Positions 56,488-64,000 of a stretch of 64,000 nt of DNA are shown one piece after another. Origin of the DNA: Hyphomonadaceae bacterium (GTDB lineage: Bacteria > Pseudomonadota > Alphaproteobacteria > Caulobacterales > Hyphomonadaceae); the NCBI GenBank assembly GCA_022844345.1, contig JALHLU010000009.1, positions 164,199 through 228,198 on the forward strand, read 5' to 3'. Both the position numbers and the translations under genes were made by a program. Within the stretch, counting starts at the first letter, position 1; every line of letters starts with the position of its first letter. The notes under the pieces were generated by a model. It was not told where the DNA came from, ran no database searches, and saw only the letters and a program-made list of their open reading frames with translations.

Positions 56488-58509
56488 ATGACTGAGCCAG
56501 CCGCTTCAGCGCCGCCCGCACCGCCTGCCCGTGTCAATCTTGCGATCACGGGGCACCGCGAGAGTAACACCGCTTTTGCAACGAACCGCGACCGCATCGC
56601 CGCCGTGCTAGGCGAGGTGCTCGATATCATCGCAGAGTCGGTGAAGGCCGAGGCGCCACATGTCGAGATTGCGCCGACGCGATTTCACTCCATGCTGTCC
56701 GAGGGCGCGGACCTGATGGCGGCGGAAGAAGCGCTCACCCGGGGTTGGGAGCTGATCTCGCCGCTGGCTTTCGGGCTGGATCTCAACGTGGCGATCAACG
56801 CGCTGCCGACGACGGCTGAGGATGCTCGCGCGATGATCGCCGGGGGCGACCCTGCTGATCCCAAGGTGAAGCACCGCGCTGACGCCATACGCGGGATGGC
56901 GGCCCGCGCGCGGCTGTTCGAGATGGCCGAGCGCGACGAGGCGATTGGCGATCTCTTCGTCGCCGGCCTCCAGTGCCCCGAGGACAGACGCAAGCAGGAC
57001 ACGTTCGCGGCGGAGTCCTCCCTTCGCGTCGAGATCGCTGCGCGAGTTATGCTGGAGCATTCAGACCTGCTGATCGCGATCTGGGATGGCGTCACGCGCG
57101 CCTTCATCGGCGGCACCGGGCATTCCGTGCAGCTGGCGCTGGAGATCGGCGCGCCTGTGGTGTGGATCGACGCCAATGCGCCGGATCGCTGGCGCATCCT
57201 CATCAATCCGGAGTCACTGGCCCTCGTCCAGGCGCCGCCCGCTGTCGATCCGGAGCGTGTGGCGGCGTTGCGTGCGCTTGTGCACGCCGCAATGAGCCCG
57301 GCCGCGGGACGCAAATCGCACGGGAAGCATGCGGGACATGGCAAGCGTATCGAGGGACCGGAAGCGTTCAAACGCGAGCGCTGGCGTTCGCGGAGCAATC
57401 CGCTGATGCATGGATACCGGCGCATCGAGGCGCTGTTTGGCGCAGACTCGTGGAAAGGGCGGTTCAGGAAACTGCGCCAGACCTACGAGACGCCCGACGC
57501 CATCGTGAGCGGAAGCGCGGCGAAGACGCTTGCGCGCGCGCGCGCGTTACACGCACAGGACGCGGCATTTGTCGATGCGGTCGAAGCCAACACGGTGCGC
57601 CGGTTTGCGTGGGCCGACGGGATATCCGCCTATCTCTCGGACGCCTATCGCGGCGGGATGACGCTGAACTTCCTTTTGGCGCCGTTATCGATTGTTGTGG
57701 GCATCGCCTACCTGCCTTTCGCCTCGTCCGGCGAGAAGTGGATATTCGCGGCGCTGGAACTTGCTCTGCTCGCCAGCATTCTCGCGATCACCATAACGGG
57801 CCAGCGGCAGCGATGGCATGCGCGCTGGTTCGAGACGCGGCGCGTTGCGGAGTATGCACGACATGCGCCGATTTTGCTGCTGCTGGGCGTCGTGCGCGCG
57901 CCCGGCCACTGGCCCAAGGGCGCCGAAACATCGTGGCCGGAATGGTATGCGCGCCGCAGCCTGCGCGAACCTGGCCTGCCGCGCGTGAAGATCACGCAGG
58001 CCTATCTGCGCGACGCCCTGCGCAACCTGCTCGACGATCACGTGGTGCAACAACGAGACTACCACGTCTACAAGGCCAAGCGCCTCGCGGCGGCGCATCG
58101 CAATCTCGACAAGCTGTCAGAGATCCTGTTCACGCTCGCGGTTGTCTCGGTATCGGCCTACCTGGTTCTCAAGCTGGGTGGCGCGCTGCACTGGTGGTCG
58201 AAATACTATGCCGAGAAGTCGTCCTACCTGTTCACGTTTCTTGGCGTGGCGCTGCCCACATTCGGCGGCGCGATTGCGGGCATCCGCTATTTCGGCGACT
58301 TCGAGCGCTTCTCTTCGATCTCTGACGTCACCTCGGAAAGGCTGACCGCCATCCACTCGCGGATTACACAGCTGCTCGACAACCCTGAAGTTGTGATCGA
58401 CTATGGCCAGGTCGCCACACTTGCACGTGAGGTAGACGACGTTGTGATTGGCGAGATTGAGAGCTGGCAGGCGGTGTTCGCTGGCAAGCACGTCGCCGTA
58501 CCAGTATGA
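56488..58509 (+). CDS. SLOG-type nucleotide-binding protein with four TM helices (SLATT-like effector)
   Basis: This 673-residue protein has an N-terminal Rossmann-like SLOG/LOG-type domain (about 14-255). It has VNLAITGHRES, the LSEGADLMAAEEALTRGW helix typical of DprA/LOG folds, and HSDLLIAIWDG with GGTGHSVQLALEIGAPVVWID. Two TM helices lie at about 391-438 and two more at about 546-605, ending in LPTFGGAIAGIRYFGDFERF, a pattern like SLATT membrane effectors. The cytosolic tail is helical. GGAG precedes the ATG. It is placed between TIR genes in the same orientation. It could bind a TIR-made nucleotide and act on the membrane; that role is inferred. Confidence 0.75.
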   Translation: MTEPAASAPPAPPARVNLAITGHRESNTAFATNRDRIAAVLGEVLDIIAESVKAEAPHVEIAPTRFHSMLSEGADLMAAEEALTRGWELISPLAFGLDLNVAINALPTTAEDARAMIAGGDPADPKVKHRADAIRGMAARARLFEMAERDEAIGDLFVAGLQCPEDRRKQDTFAAESSLRVEIAARVMLEHSDLLIAIWDGVTRAFIGGTGHSVQLALEIGAPVVWIDANAPDRWRILINPESLALVQAPPAVDPERVAALRALVHAAMSPAAGRKSHGKHAGHGKRIEGPEAFKRERWRSRSNPLMHGYRRIEALFGADSWKGRFRKLRQTYETPDAIVSGSAAKTLARARALHAQDAAFVDAVEANTVRRFAWADGISAYLSDAYRGGMTLNFLLAPLSIVVGIAYLPFASSGEKWIFAALELALLASILAITITGQRQRWHARWFETRRVAEYARHAPILLLLGVVRAPGHWPKGAETSWPEWYARRSLREPGLPRVKITQAYLRDALRNLLDDHVVQQRDYHVYKAKRLAAAHRNLDKLSEILFTLAVVSVSAYLVLKLGGALHWWSKYYAEKSSYLFTFLGVALPTFGGAIAGIRYFGDFERFSSISDVTSERLTAIHSRITQLLDNPEVVIDYGQVATLAREVDDVVIGEIESWQAVFAGKHVAVPV

Positions 58510-58823
58510 CTGGAGGGGGCGAGCTCAACCTCCCGGCGCCAACAAGACGGCGGCGCCGGAGTGTGGTAAGCGATCTACGTCGCATGAGCCCAGACAACCC
58601 AAGGCCATGATGTCGTTTGCCGGTACTGACCGACAACAGAACGGGGGCCTGCGCACCCTTCTCTGCGGGATGCCGCGAAGCCTCGATTGTCGCGAGGTCA
58701 TGCAATAGCATAACTCCGGAATGCCGACGAAACCTGCCCGCACTTCGCGGCCGTATCGCGCTGAATTGCTTAGCGGGTCGTGCATGATGTGATAAGGACC
58801 GCTGAAGTTTTCGGGGTGCATGC
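58510..58823. other. 314-bp intergenic region between SLOG and TIR-SUMF1 genes
   Basis: No supported ORF was found. Several minus-strand frames are open but are Arg/Ser-rich and lack ribosome sites. The region may contain a promoter for the TIR-SUMF1 gene. GGGGTG lies just before its GTG start. Confidence 0.4.
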
Positions 58824-60527
58824 GTGCCAGACATTTTTCTTTCCTATAACCGCGAGGATCAGGGCAAGGCGAAGCTCATCGCGCAGGCATTGTCCGATGA
58901 GGGTTTCGATGTCTGGTGGGATACCGTGCTCCGTGCCGGACAGACTTATGACGAGGTGACAGAACGTCAGCTGCATGAGTCCCGGGCAGTGGTCGTTCTG
59001 TGGTCTTCGCGATCGGTCAAATCGAAGTGGGTGCGGGCCGAGGCGACGCTAGGCGATCGCAAGTCTGCCCTGATCCCGGTGATGATCGAGCCTTGCGACC
59101 GGCCGATCATGTTCGAGCTTATCCAGACCGCAGATCTGGTCGGATGGGAAGGAGATACCAGCAGTACGAGTTGGAGGGCATTCATCGCGGATGTTCGCGA
59201 GCATGTGGAACGCAAAGCAGCTGCGGCAAGACCTGCCTCGTCGGCGGTCGTGTCCGATGCGCCGGCCGGGGCAGCAAAGCTGGAGACGGCCCCAAGCGCA
59301 GAAACTGTCGAGGCCGCCTTCTGGATGTCCGTCCAGGACGGTGATGACTCCGAAGAGTTCGAGTCCTATCTTGAGCGATACCCGAACGGCCATTTCGCGA
59401 CGCTCGCCCGGAAACGCCTGGCAGGACTGGCTGCCGCGAGGGCTGTTGCCCCGCAGCCGTCTCCGCCCTCATCGACTGCAGCGCCTGTGCATGCGACGCA
59501 GCTGCCTGCACCCGAGCCTCTGCTGCGTACGTCGCCTCCACAAGCGACGCCGCGGTCCGACCCATTTCAGAAAAAATCCGCACCACCTTCCAAGTCCGGC
59601 AATCCGATGACGCTCGTGGTCGGCGCGATGGCCGCTGTGGCGATTGCTGTTGCAGCTTTGGCAGTCGTGCCGGGCCTGTTGGGGTCTAGCGCGCCAGTTG
59701 AGCCCCTCCAGCAAGCGGCTGGGGCTGTCGGAACGTCACCTGGACCGATGCCCACGCCTGAAGGCGAGACGCCGGTTCAGACCGCGAGCGCGCCAGTGGA
59801 GACGGCTGTTGAGCCGCCGCCGGTCGCATCCAAGCTCTTCCGTGACTGCGAGCAATGTCCGGAGATGATACGGCTTGAGGGCGGCGCATTCACAATGGGA
59901 TCCGCCGCGAGCGAAGCGGGACACCGTGCGTGGGAAGGCCCGCAGCGCGAGGTGACCATCGCGCCGATGGCGGTTGGCGTTAGAGAAGTGACGTTTGCGG
60001 AGTGGGAGGCCTGTGTCGCGGACGGCGGGTGCAGCAACTACACGCCGCCTGACAAGGGCTGGGGTCGTGGCGCCCGCCCAGTCATCATGGTCTCGTGGGC
60101 TGACGCGCAAGGTTATGCCCGTTGGCTTAGCCAGAAGACGGGCAAGACTTATCGCCTGCCGACCGAGGCCGAGTGGGAATACGCCGCGCGCGGCGGCACG
60201 AGCACGGCGTATTGGTGGGGCGACCGGTTCGAAGCAGGCCGTACGCCTACAGGCAAGACCGCCGAGACGGGCGTGGCCGAGGCGAACGGTTTCGGGCTCC
60301 ACGATGTGACCGGCAACGTCGCCGAGTGGGTAGAGGATTGCTACATCAACACCTTCGCCGCCGCTCCACGCGATGGCTCTGCCGTCGTATCGAGTACCTG
60401 CCAGCGCGTGATCAGGGGTGGAGGTTGGCGCGCGAACGCCGGCGACCTGCGGATTGCCAATCGAAGCAGGCTTGCGTCAACGACGCGCGATACAGCGATC
60501 GGCTTCCGCGTCGTCGTAGCGGAATAG
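58824..60527 (+). CDS. TIR-TM-SUMF1-fold protein
   Basis: This 567-residue protein has a TIR domain at 1-130 (DIFLSYNREDQGKAK; WSSRSVKSKWVRAEATL with putative catalytic Glu73), very similar to the TIR-TPR protein. A short helical motif at 163-202 (FWMSVQDGDD, YLERYPNGHFATLARKRLAGL), a Pro/Ala linker and a TM helix (261-287) follow. The SUMF1 fold (340-565) has IRLEGGAFTMGSAASE, VTFAEWEAC, YRLPTEAEWEYAARGG, GLHDVTGNVAEWVEDCY and IRGGGWRANAGDLRI. The FGE catalytic Cys pair is absent. The topology places TIR in the cytosol and SUMF1 outside. GTG start. Confidence 0.83.
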   Translation: MPDIFLSYNREDQGKAKLIAQALSDEGFDVWWDTVLRAGQTYDEVTERQLHESRAVVVLWSSRSVKSKWVRAEATLGDRKSALIPVMIEPCDRPIMFELIQTADLVGWEGDTSSTSWRAFIADVREHVERKAAAARPASSAVVSDAPAGAAKLETAPSAETVEAAFWMSVQDGDDSEEFESYLERYPNGHFATLARKRLAGLAAARAVAPQPSPPSSTAAPVHATQLPAPEPLLRTSPPQATPRSDPFQKKSAPPSKSGNPMTLVVGAMAAVAIAVAALAVVPGLLGSSAPVEPLQQAAGAVGTSPGPMPTPEGETPVQTASAPVETAVEPPPVASKLFRDCEQCPEMIRLEGGAFTMGSAASEAGHRAWEGPQREVTIAPMAVGVREVTFAEWEACVADGGCSNYTPPDKGWGRGARPVIMVSWADAQGYARWLSQKTGKTYRLPTEAEWEYAARGGTSTAYWWGDRFEAGRTPTGKTAETGVAEANGFGLHDVTGNVAEWVEDCYINTFAAAPRDGSAVVSSTCQRVIRGGGWRANAGDLRIANRSRLASTTRDTAIGFRVVVAE

Positions 60528-60617
60528 TGGCGTAAGAACGCGCCACCCGAGGCTATCATCCGCGGGACCTAGACTTTTTCGCCCGATGCACGTTTGAGAC
60601 GAATGACGTTGGGAAGG

Positions 60618-62159
60618 CTATTGCCCCGCAATCGATCTCGCGACGCGAAATCCGTAGCGGCTATCCTGCGACCGTGGATCGTCGTTGTGGCGTGACGCCG
60701 AACGGACGCTCTGCTGGCCATCGCGCCACGAGCCCCCTCGCAGAACACGGGGCGGCTGTCGCGCCAATCCAGAACCTGGGCCGTGGCCGGGGGATCCCAG
60801 TTCAGCATTACATGCATCCTCCGAAGGCGGAGCACCATTGCCGGACGCTGCCTGGAAGTCGTCCGCATAGGAGCTCAGATAGCAGTCCTGCACCCATTCC
60901 CACACATTCCCCGCCATATCGTGCAGGTTGAACGCGTTGGGATCATAGGTCCCCACCGGCATCGTTCCCTGAGGCACGTTACCTCCCCAGGTACAGATAT
61001 AGCAGTGGGCGTGTGTCTTCTCGTCGATGAAGAAGTCTGCACCCCAGTACCATGGCGTGGTGGAGCCTGCGCGGGCCGCATATTCCCACTCCGCCTCCGT
61101 CAACAAGCGATAGGCTTGCCCCGTCATCTCCGACAGCCAGGCCGCATACTCTGTTGCGTCATGCCATGACACGCCCACGACCGGCCTTTTCCCTCTCCCC
61201 ATCCCGAAATCATCGGGAAGCGGCGTGGTGCTGCACCCTCCGCGTTTCACACATGTTTCCCAATCATCGAACGTCACAGCAAACTTCCCTGTCGCGAAGC
61301 GCGGTAGCTCCACCAGGTGAGCCGGGCGTTCGTTGACTGTCCCGCCAACCTCACCTTCCGGCGCCCCCATCGTGAAGCTCCCTTCGGGGATGATCACCAT
61401 GACAGGACAGTTTCCAGAACCGGCCTCGCAGTCCTGAAATGTTGATCCAGACACTAGCTGAGCGAGGGAGTCTCTGGATTGTACGAACGGTCGATACAAC
61501 GTGTACTGATCGAACCATAGCGTCAGGGACGAGCGATTGGCGTAGGCTGCGCCTGCCACGACGACCACGAAGGCTGTCGCCGCGAGATTGCGAAGAATGT
61601 CGTTACGCCTTCGCCGTTCATCGCGCCGCCACAAATCGTCAAAATCGACGTCCAGCAGGCCCGCGGCGAGGCGGGCGCAAATCCGGGCGCGCGAATCTTT
61701 GCGTACATCCAGTCCCATCGGCTCGATCGGCAGGTCATTCGGGTCATCGGGATTGCCGGCCGCTCGCAATGCAGGTGGAAAGCACTCCGTCGCCGGGTCG
61801 CCAGAGTTCGGGACTCCGTCGATAATCAACGCGAAGACCTTACGCGCGCGACCCGTGCGGCGGAAATGAAGGATCTCCGCATTCACCCACTTCGATTGCG
61901 CCGAACGCGGGGAGCAGATGACGATCAGGCTCTCGGACTCCTGCAGCACGGTGCGTACTGTCTCGGCGATGTCGGCAGCAGCAGGCATGTCTTCGTCGTC
62001 GCGGAAGAAGCGGCCAAGCCGCTTCGGCAGAGGTATGTCCGCCAACGTCCCCACAGGAATGCGATATGTCTCCAACCAGGTGTGGATGCGCTTGCCCCAG
62101 GTCTTGTCCTGCTGGGAATAGCTAATAAAGGCGCGATAGTGCTTCTCGCTCAGCGTCAT
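60618..62159 (-). CDS. TIR-TM-SUMF1-fold protein, divergent TIR subtype
   Basis: This 513-residue protein has a TIR domain at 1-135 (YRAFISYSQQDKTWGKRIHTWLETYRIP, CSPRSAQSKWVNAEIL with putative catalytic Glu95). It is of a different subtype from the two other TIRs here. A TM helix lies at 191-208. The SUMF1 fold (about 240-510) has MVIIPEGSFTMGAPEGE, YRLLTEAEWEYAARAG, NLHDMAGNVWEWVQDCY and LRGGSWRDGQQSVRS, again without FGE catalytic Cys. It is convergent with the other TIR-SUMF1 gene (90 bp). A weak ribosome site precedes the ATG. Confidence 0.83.
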   Translation of the reverse strand: MTLSEKHYRAFISYSQQDKTWGKRIHTWLETYRIPVGTLADIPLPKRLGRFFRDDEDMPAAADIAETVRTVLQESESLIVICSPRSAQSKWVNAEILHFRRTGRARKVFALIIDGVPNSGDPATECFPPALRAAGNPDDPNDLPIEPMGLDVRKDSRARICARLAAGLLDVDFDDLWRRDERRRRNDILRNLAATAFVVVVAGAAYANRSSLTLWFDQYTLYRPFVQSRDSLAQLVSGSTFQDCEAGSGNCPVMVIIPEGSFTMGAPEGEVGGTVNERPAHLVELPRFATGKFAVTFDDWETCVKRGGCSTTPLPDDFGMGRGKRPVVGVSWHDATEYAAWLSEMTGQAYRLLTEAEWEYAARAGSTTPWYWGADFFIDEKTHAHCYICTWGGNVPQGTMPVGTYDPNAFNLHDMAGNVWEWVQDCYLSSYADDFQAASGNGAPPSEDACNAELGSPGHGPGSGLARQPPRVLRGGSWRDGQQSVRSASRHNDDPRSQDSRYGFRVARSIAGQ

Positions 62160-62823
62160 GCGTCACCAGTTTTGAGAACGATCCTTAGCCCGGCGGCTGG
62201 CGATCGTCGACACTCTCGGACGCACCCACGATTGTGCGCCCGGACCGGTGCAACAGAAACGGTTCAGACAGTCCAGAACTCTACGCTAGAACGCAGGCGC
62301 CGAGGAGCTAGGACCACTCAAGCTATCGGATTTGAACTCAGGCACTGCGCACACGTGCGCTGGATGCTGTGCTTGATAGGAGTCGAACGCGCGGCTCTCA
62401 GGACCCGCGTTGGTCGGCGCTACTCGACCAACCGAACATATCCCTGCCGACACGCAACTGCATGCTCGGCCACGGACCCGGATGTTGTCTCCGAAGGACA
62501 TACATGGCGCCGCGATCGGGTAATGGAACCGCATCCGTAACGCGCCATGTCACCAGAGGCCAGCGTTCGAAAGCGATCTCAGCTATTCAAGCGCTGGCCG
62601 CTGCTTTCCACATTCTGCGAGGCTCAGGAGACTCGCGCGGGCAAACGGGCCGAAGTCGCGGCGCATGCGAACAGCACGCGAGTCTCTGGGAGGAATCTCT
62701 GCCGCTAAGTCCCGGACAGTTGGGCTCAAGTCAGAGTCTCAACGGCAACAGGGCCGGAGACTATTTCTCCCTGGCTGTGTGGACACCCCCATGGACGGCG
62801 GGCTGAGGTCGGATTCCCTGGTT
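62160..62823. other. non-coding region with degenerate tRNA-like stretches
   Basis: No supported ORF was found. On the minus strand, 62366-62450 contains a T-loop-like GTTCGACTCC and a D-loop-like GGTTGGTCGAGTAGC, and 62290-62345 contains GTTCAAATCC. No complete cloverleaf can be folded by eye, so these may be tRNA relics. Confidence 0.35.
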
Positions 62824-62986
62824 GCAGGGAATTTTCCCTGCTTTCTGGCCCTCTCATTTGTGGGGACCGCAGGCAAGCGCCGAGGACCTCGCGAGTTTTT
62901 CCAGTTTTGACCACGCCTCCCGCCAAACAGAGCAGGGAATTTTCAGTCGCGGCGCAGGGAATTTGGAAGCGGTTAGCAGGGAAATT
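62824..62986. repeat. perfect palindrome and 22-bp-phased GCAGGGAAWTT repeats
   Basis: An 18-bp perfect palindrome, GCAGGGAATTTTCCCTGC, lies at 62824-62841. Its half-site recurs as direct repeats starting at 62932, 62954 and 62976, exactly 22 bp apart (two helical turns). The last copy ends 41 bp before the DUF5681 start. This could be an operator or iteron array. Confidence 0.7.
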
Positions 62987-63027
62987 CTGCTGGCGCAGCA
63001 GGCGAGCCCGGAGCGAAGGATTTCAGC

Positions 63028-63486
63028 ATGAAAAATCGAATCCCGCCCAGTTCAGAGTCTCTCCCAGACGGTGATAGCGCCGGGTACGGGCGGCCACCGG
63101 CCAATTCGCGATGGAAGGCCGGGCAGTCGGGTAATCCTCAGGGTCGGCGACCGATCGCACCCGCCGGTCTGGAGGATTCGGCCTCCACTGCAGAACTTGA
63201 GCCCAAGGTCGGTTATCGCCATCCGCCAAAACATTCCCGATGGAAGCCTGGCCAATCTGGCAATCCCGGCGGCGGGCCTCGGCGCGACATACTGGAAGAA
63301 GTCCTGATGTCTCCTTTCCCCGTGAAGATTGGCAGGCAGACAGAGACGGTGCCTGCGCTCGACGCGATGCTGCTGCGCATCAGGGCAAAGGCTCTGGCTG
63401 GCGACCAAAAGGTCATCCGCAGTCTCATCGAGCATTTTGCTAGTCCGAAGCTCGCAAGCGAACTGATCCAAAAGAGCGGCAAATAG
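63028..63486 (+). CDS. DUF5681 domain protein
   Basis: This 152-residue protein has two copies of the DUF5681 motif: YGRPPANSRWKAGQSGNPQG (about 20-39) and YRHPPKHSRWKPGQSGNPGG (about 62-81). The helical C-terminus (EEVLMSPFPVKIGRQTETVPALDAMLLRIRAKALAGDQKVIRSLIEHF) is typical. Members occur widely in alphaproteobacteria, often near phage-like or mobile DNA; the function is unknown. GAAGGA lies 8 bp before the ATG. Duplication of the motif is less usual than a single copy. Confidence 0.8.
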   Translation: MKNRIPPSSESLPDGDSAGYGRPPANSRWKAGQSGNPQGRRPIAPAGLEDSASTAELEPKVGYRHPPKHSRWKPGQSGNPGGGPRRDILEEVLMSPFPVKIGRQTETVPALDAMLLRIRAKALAGDQKVIRSLIEHFASPKLASELIQKSGK

Positions 63487-63949
63487 TGAATGGCCTACGG
63501 GTCTGAATGATCGGTTTCGAACGCGCCACCCCGGCCAGCGGACTAACGGTCCTCGAGCGACTGAATCGGCGTTGCCGCCTGTAGTTGCCCTTCTCTCACC
63601 CATACCTTTGCCTTGGCGACACGACCGCGATCTGTGCGATGGGCAGGTGAATCAACATTGCACTGGTCTTACTGCGGCACCGACATATGCCCAAAACACG
63701 TCCAGCGGCCGCTCCGCAATCTATGCGCGATGCCAGCATTCACCGCGTAGGTGGAGTCTGGGGAGTGACAACAAGATGCGAATCCTTGGCGAGTCTCGAC
63801 GCATAGGTCTGCCAAAGTGTCTGTCTCGATTTCTGGCGGCCCTCTCATCTCGTAGCTGACTCCGTTTTTGCTTACGCGCCACTGATCGGCCCCCACGAGG
63901 TGGTCCGGGTTCAATGTTAGTTGAGCAGCGCCTCCTTTGCTAGCGGGAG
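63487..63949. other. 463-bp stretch without a supported gene
   Basis: No frame with a ribosome site or protein-like composition was found. An 81-codon minus frame (63669-63914) is open but unsupported. Confidence 0.4.
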
Positions 63950-63990
63950 CATGGCCGGCGGAGCGCTTGCGCTACGCGGAGCCGGCCATG
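63950..63990. repeat. compound palindrome at the right edge
   Basis: The outer arms CATGGCCGGC (63950-63959) and GCCGGCCATG (63981-63990) are perfect complements. The spacer holds a second small dyad, AGCGC-TT-GCGCT. There is no T-tract. It may be an intergenic repeat or mobile-element end; the window stops 10 bp later. Confidence 0.5.
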
Positions 63991-64000
63991 CGGCGAGCGC

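Noticed and set aside
49088..62159. SUMF1-fold proteins read as sulfatase-activating enzymes
   Set aside because: All three lack the FGE cysteine pair in the GGS block, and no sulfatase lies nearby. Only 13000-13845 keeps both cysteines.
49088..62159. Diversity-generating retroelement
   Set aside because: The SUMF1 fold is a usual target, but I saw no reverse transcriptase, accessory gene or template repeat in the window.
62281..62455. A functional tRNA gene
   Set aside because: T-loop and D-loop-like strings exist, but the acceptor and anticodon stems do not pair.
62824..62986. CRISPR array
   Set aside because: There are only three or four 11-bp units. The 22-bp period leaves spacers of 11 bp, far too short, and no cas gene is present.
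63669..63914. 81-residue minus-strand ORF
   Set aside because: It has no ribosome site and no recognisable fold or composition. It is probably a chance frame in GC-rich DNA.

Overview
The window is GC-rich DNA with dense coding and almost no insertion sequences. The gene content (a DUF2336 protein, DUF1254/DUF1214, a fused alphaproteobacterial-type Mrp operon, DUF5681, TetR and MaoC genes) points to an alphaproteobacterium. Caulobacterales or Hyphomonadaceae is my best guess, made by inference and not by any search. No rRNA, intact tRNA, CRISPR array, integrase or transposase gene was recognised.

Region 1 (1-6546, minus strand) is a tightly overlapping Mrp-type cation/proton antiporter operon, mrpE-F-G-B(fused)-C-D-D-x-D, which runs off the left edge. 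It has three D-type subunits and no separate MrpA N-terminal half. Region 2 (6742-24266) is ordinary chromosome. It carries DUF2336, a DoxX-like membrane protein, an EF-hand protein, a MaoC hydratase, oligopeptidase B, a TetR regulator, a lipoprotein sulfatase overlapping its formylglycine-generating enzyme, a DUF1254 lipoprotein with an LpqC-like esterase, an autotransporter, a patatin lipoprotein and succinate-semialdehyde dehydrogenase.

Region 3 (24479-33092) is a five-gene plus-strand cluster built around a 1,226-residue tubulin/FtsZ-superfamily protein with a C-terminal GYF_2-like domain. Its neighbours are a propeller-like protein, a secreted von Willebrand A-like protein with a C-terminal membrane anchor, a small proline-rich membrane protein, and a zinc-ribbon/proline-rich/TM/double-SH3 protein. 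It looks like a membrane-associated cytomotive or membrane-remodelling system of the FtsZ-like-1 kind. A transmembrane Ser/Thr kinase follows after a divergent TetR gene. Region 4 (36509-44847) has an acyl/malonyl-CoA synthetase, a class III aminotransferase, and a four-gene periplasmic redox operon (DUF1592-like cytochrome, lipoprotein, Tat-exported DUF1501 protein, MbnH-like di-haem protein). A 12-codon leader ORF and a Shine-Dalgarno hairpin precede that operon.

Region 5 (44924-62159) is the most unusual part, a signalling or conflict island. It holds a large polytopic membrane protein, an HTH-TM-SUMF1 protein, a winged-helix-TM-TPR regulator, a TIR-TolB-like-TPR protein, a SLOG-type nucleotide-binding protein with four TM helices, and two TIR-TM-SUMF1 proteins in convergent orientation. 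Output modules (DNA-binding or TIR) and sensor modules (TPR or SUMF1 fold) are recombined in a grid. Two short in-frame remnants of TIR N-termini flank the TIR-TPR gene. A TIR enzyme next to a SLOG-plus-membrane effector resembles the Thoeris logic (TIR makes a nucleotide, SLOG senses it). This is my leading candidate for an undescribed system.

Region 6 (62160-64000) is mostly non-coding. It has degenerate tRNA-like stretches, a perfect palindrome and 22-bp-phased repeats before a DUF5681 gene, and a compound palindrome at the right edge.
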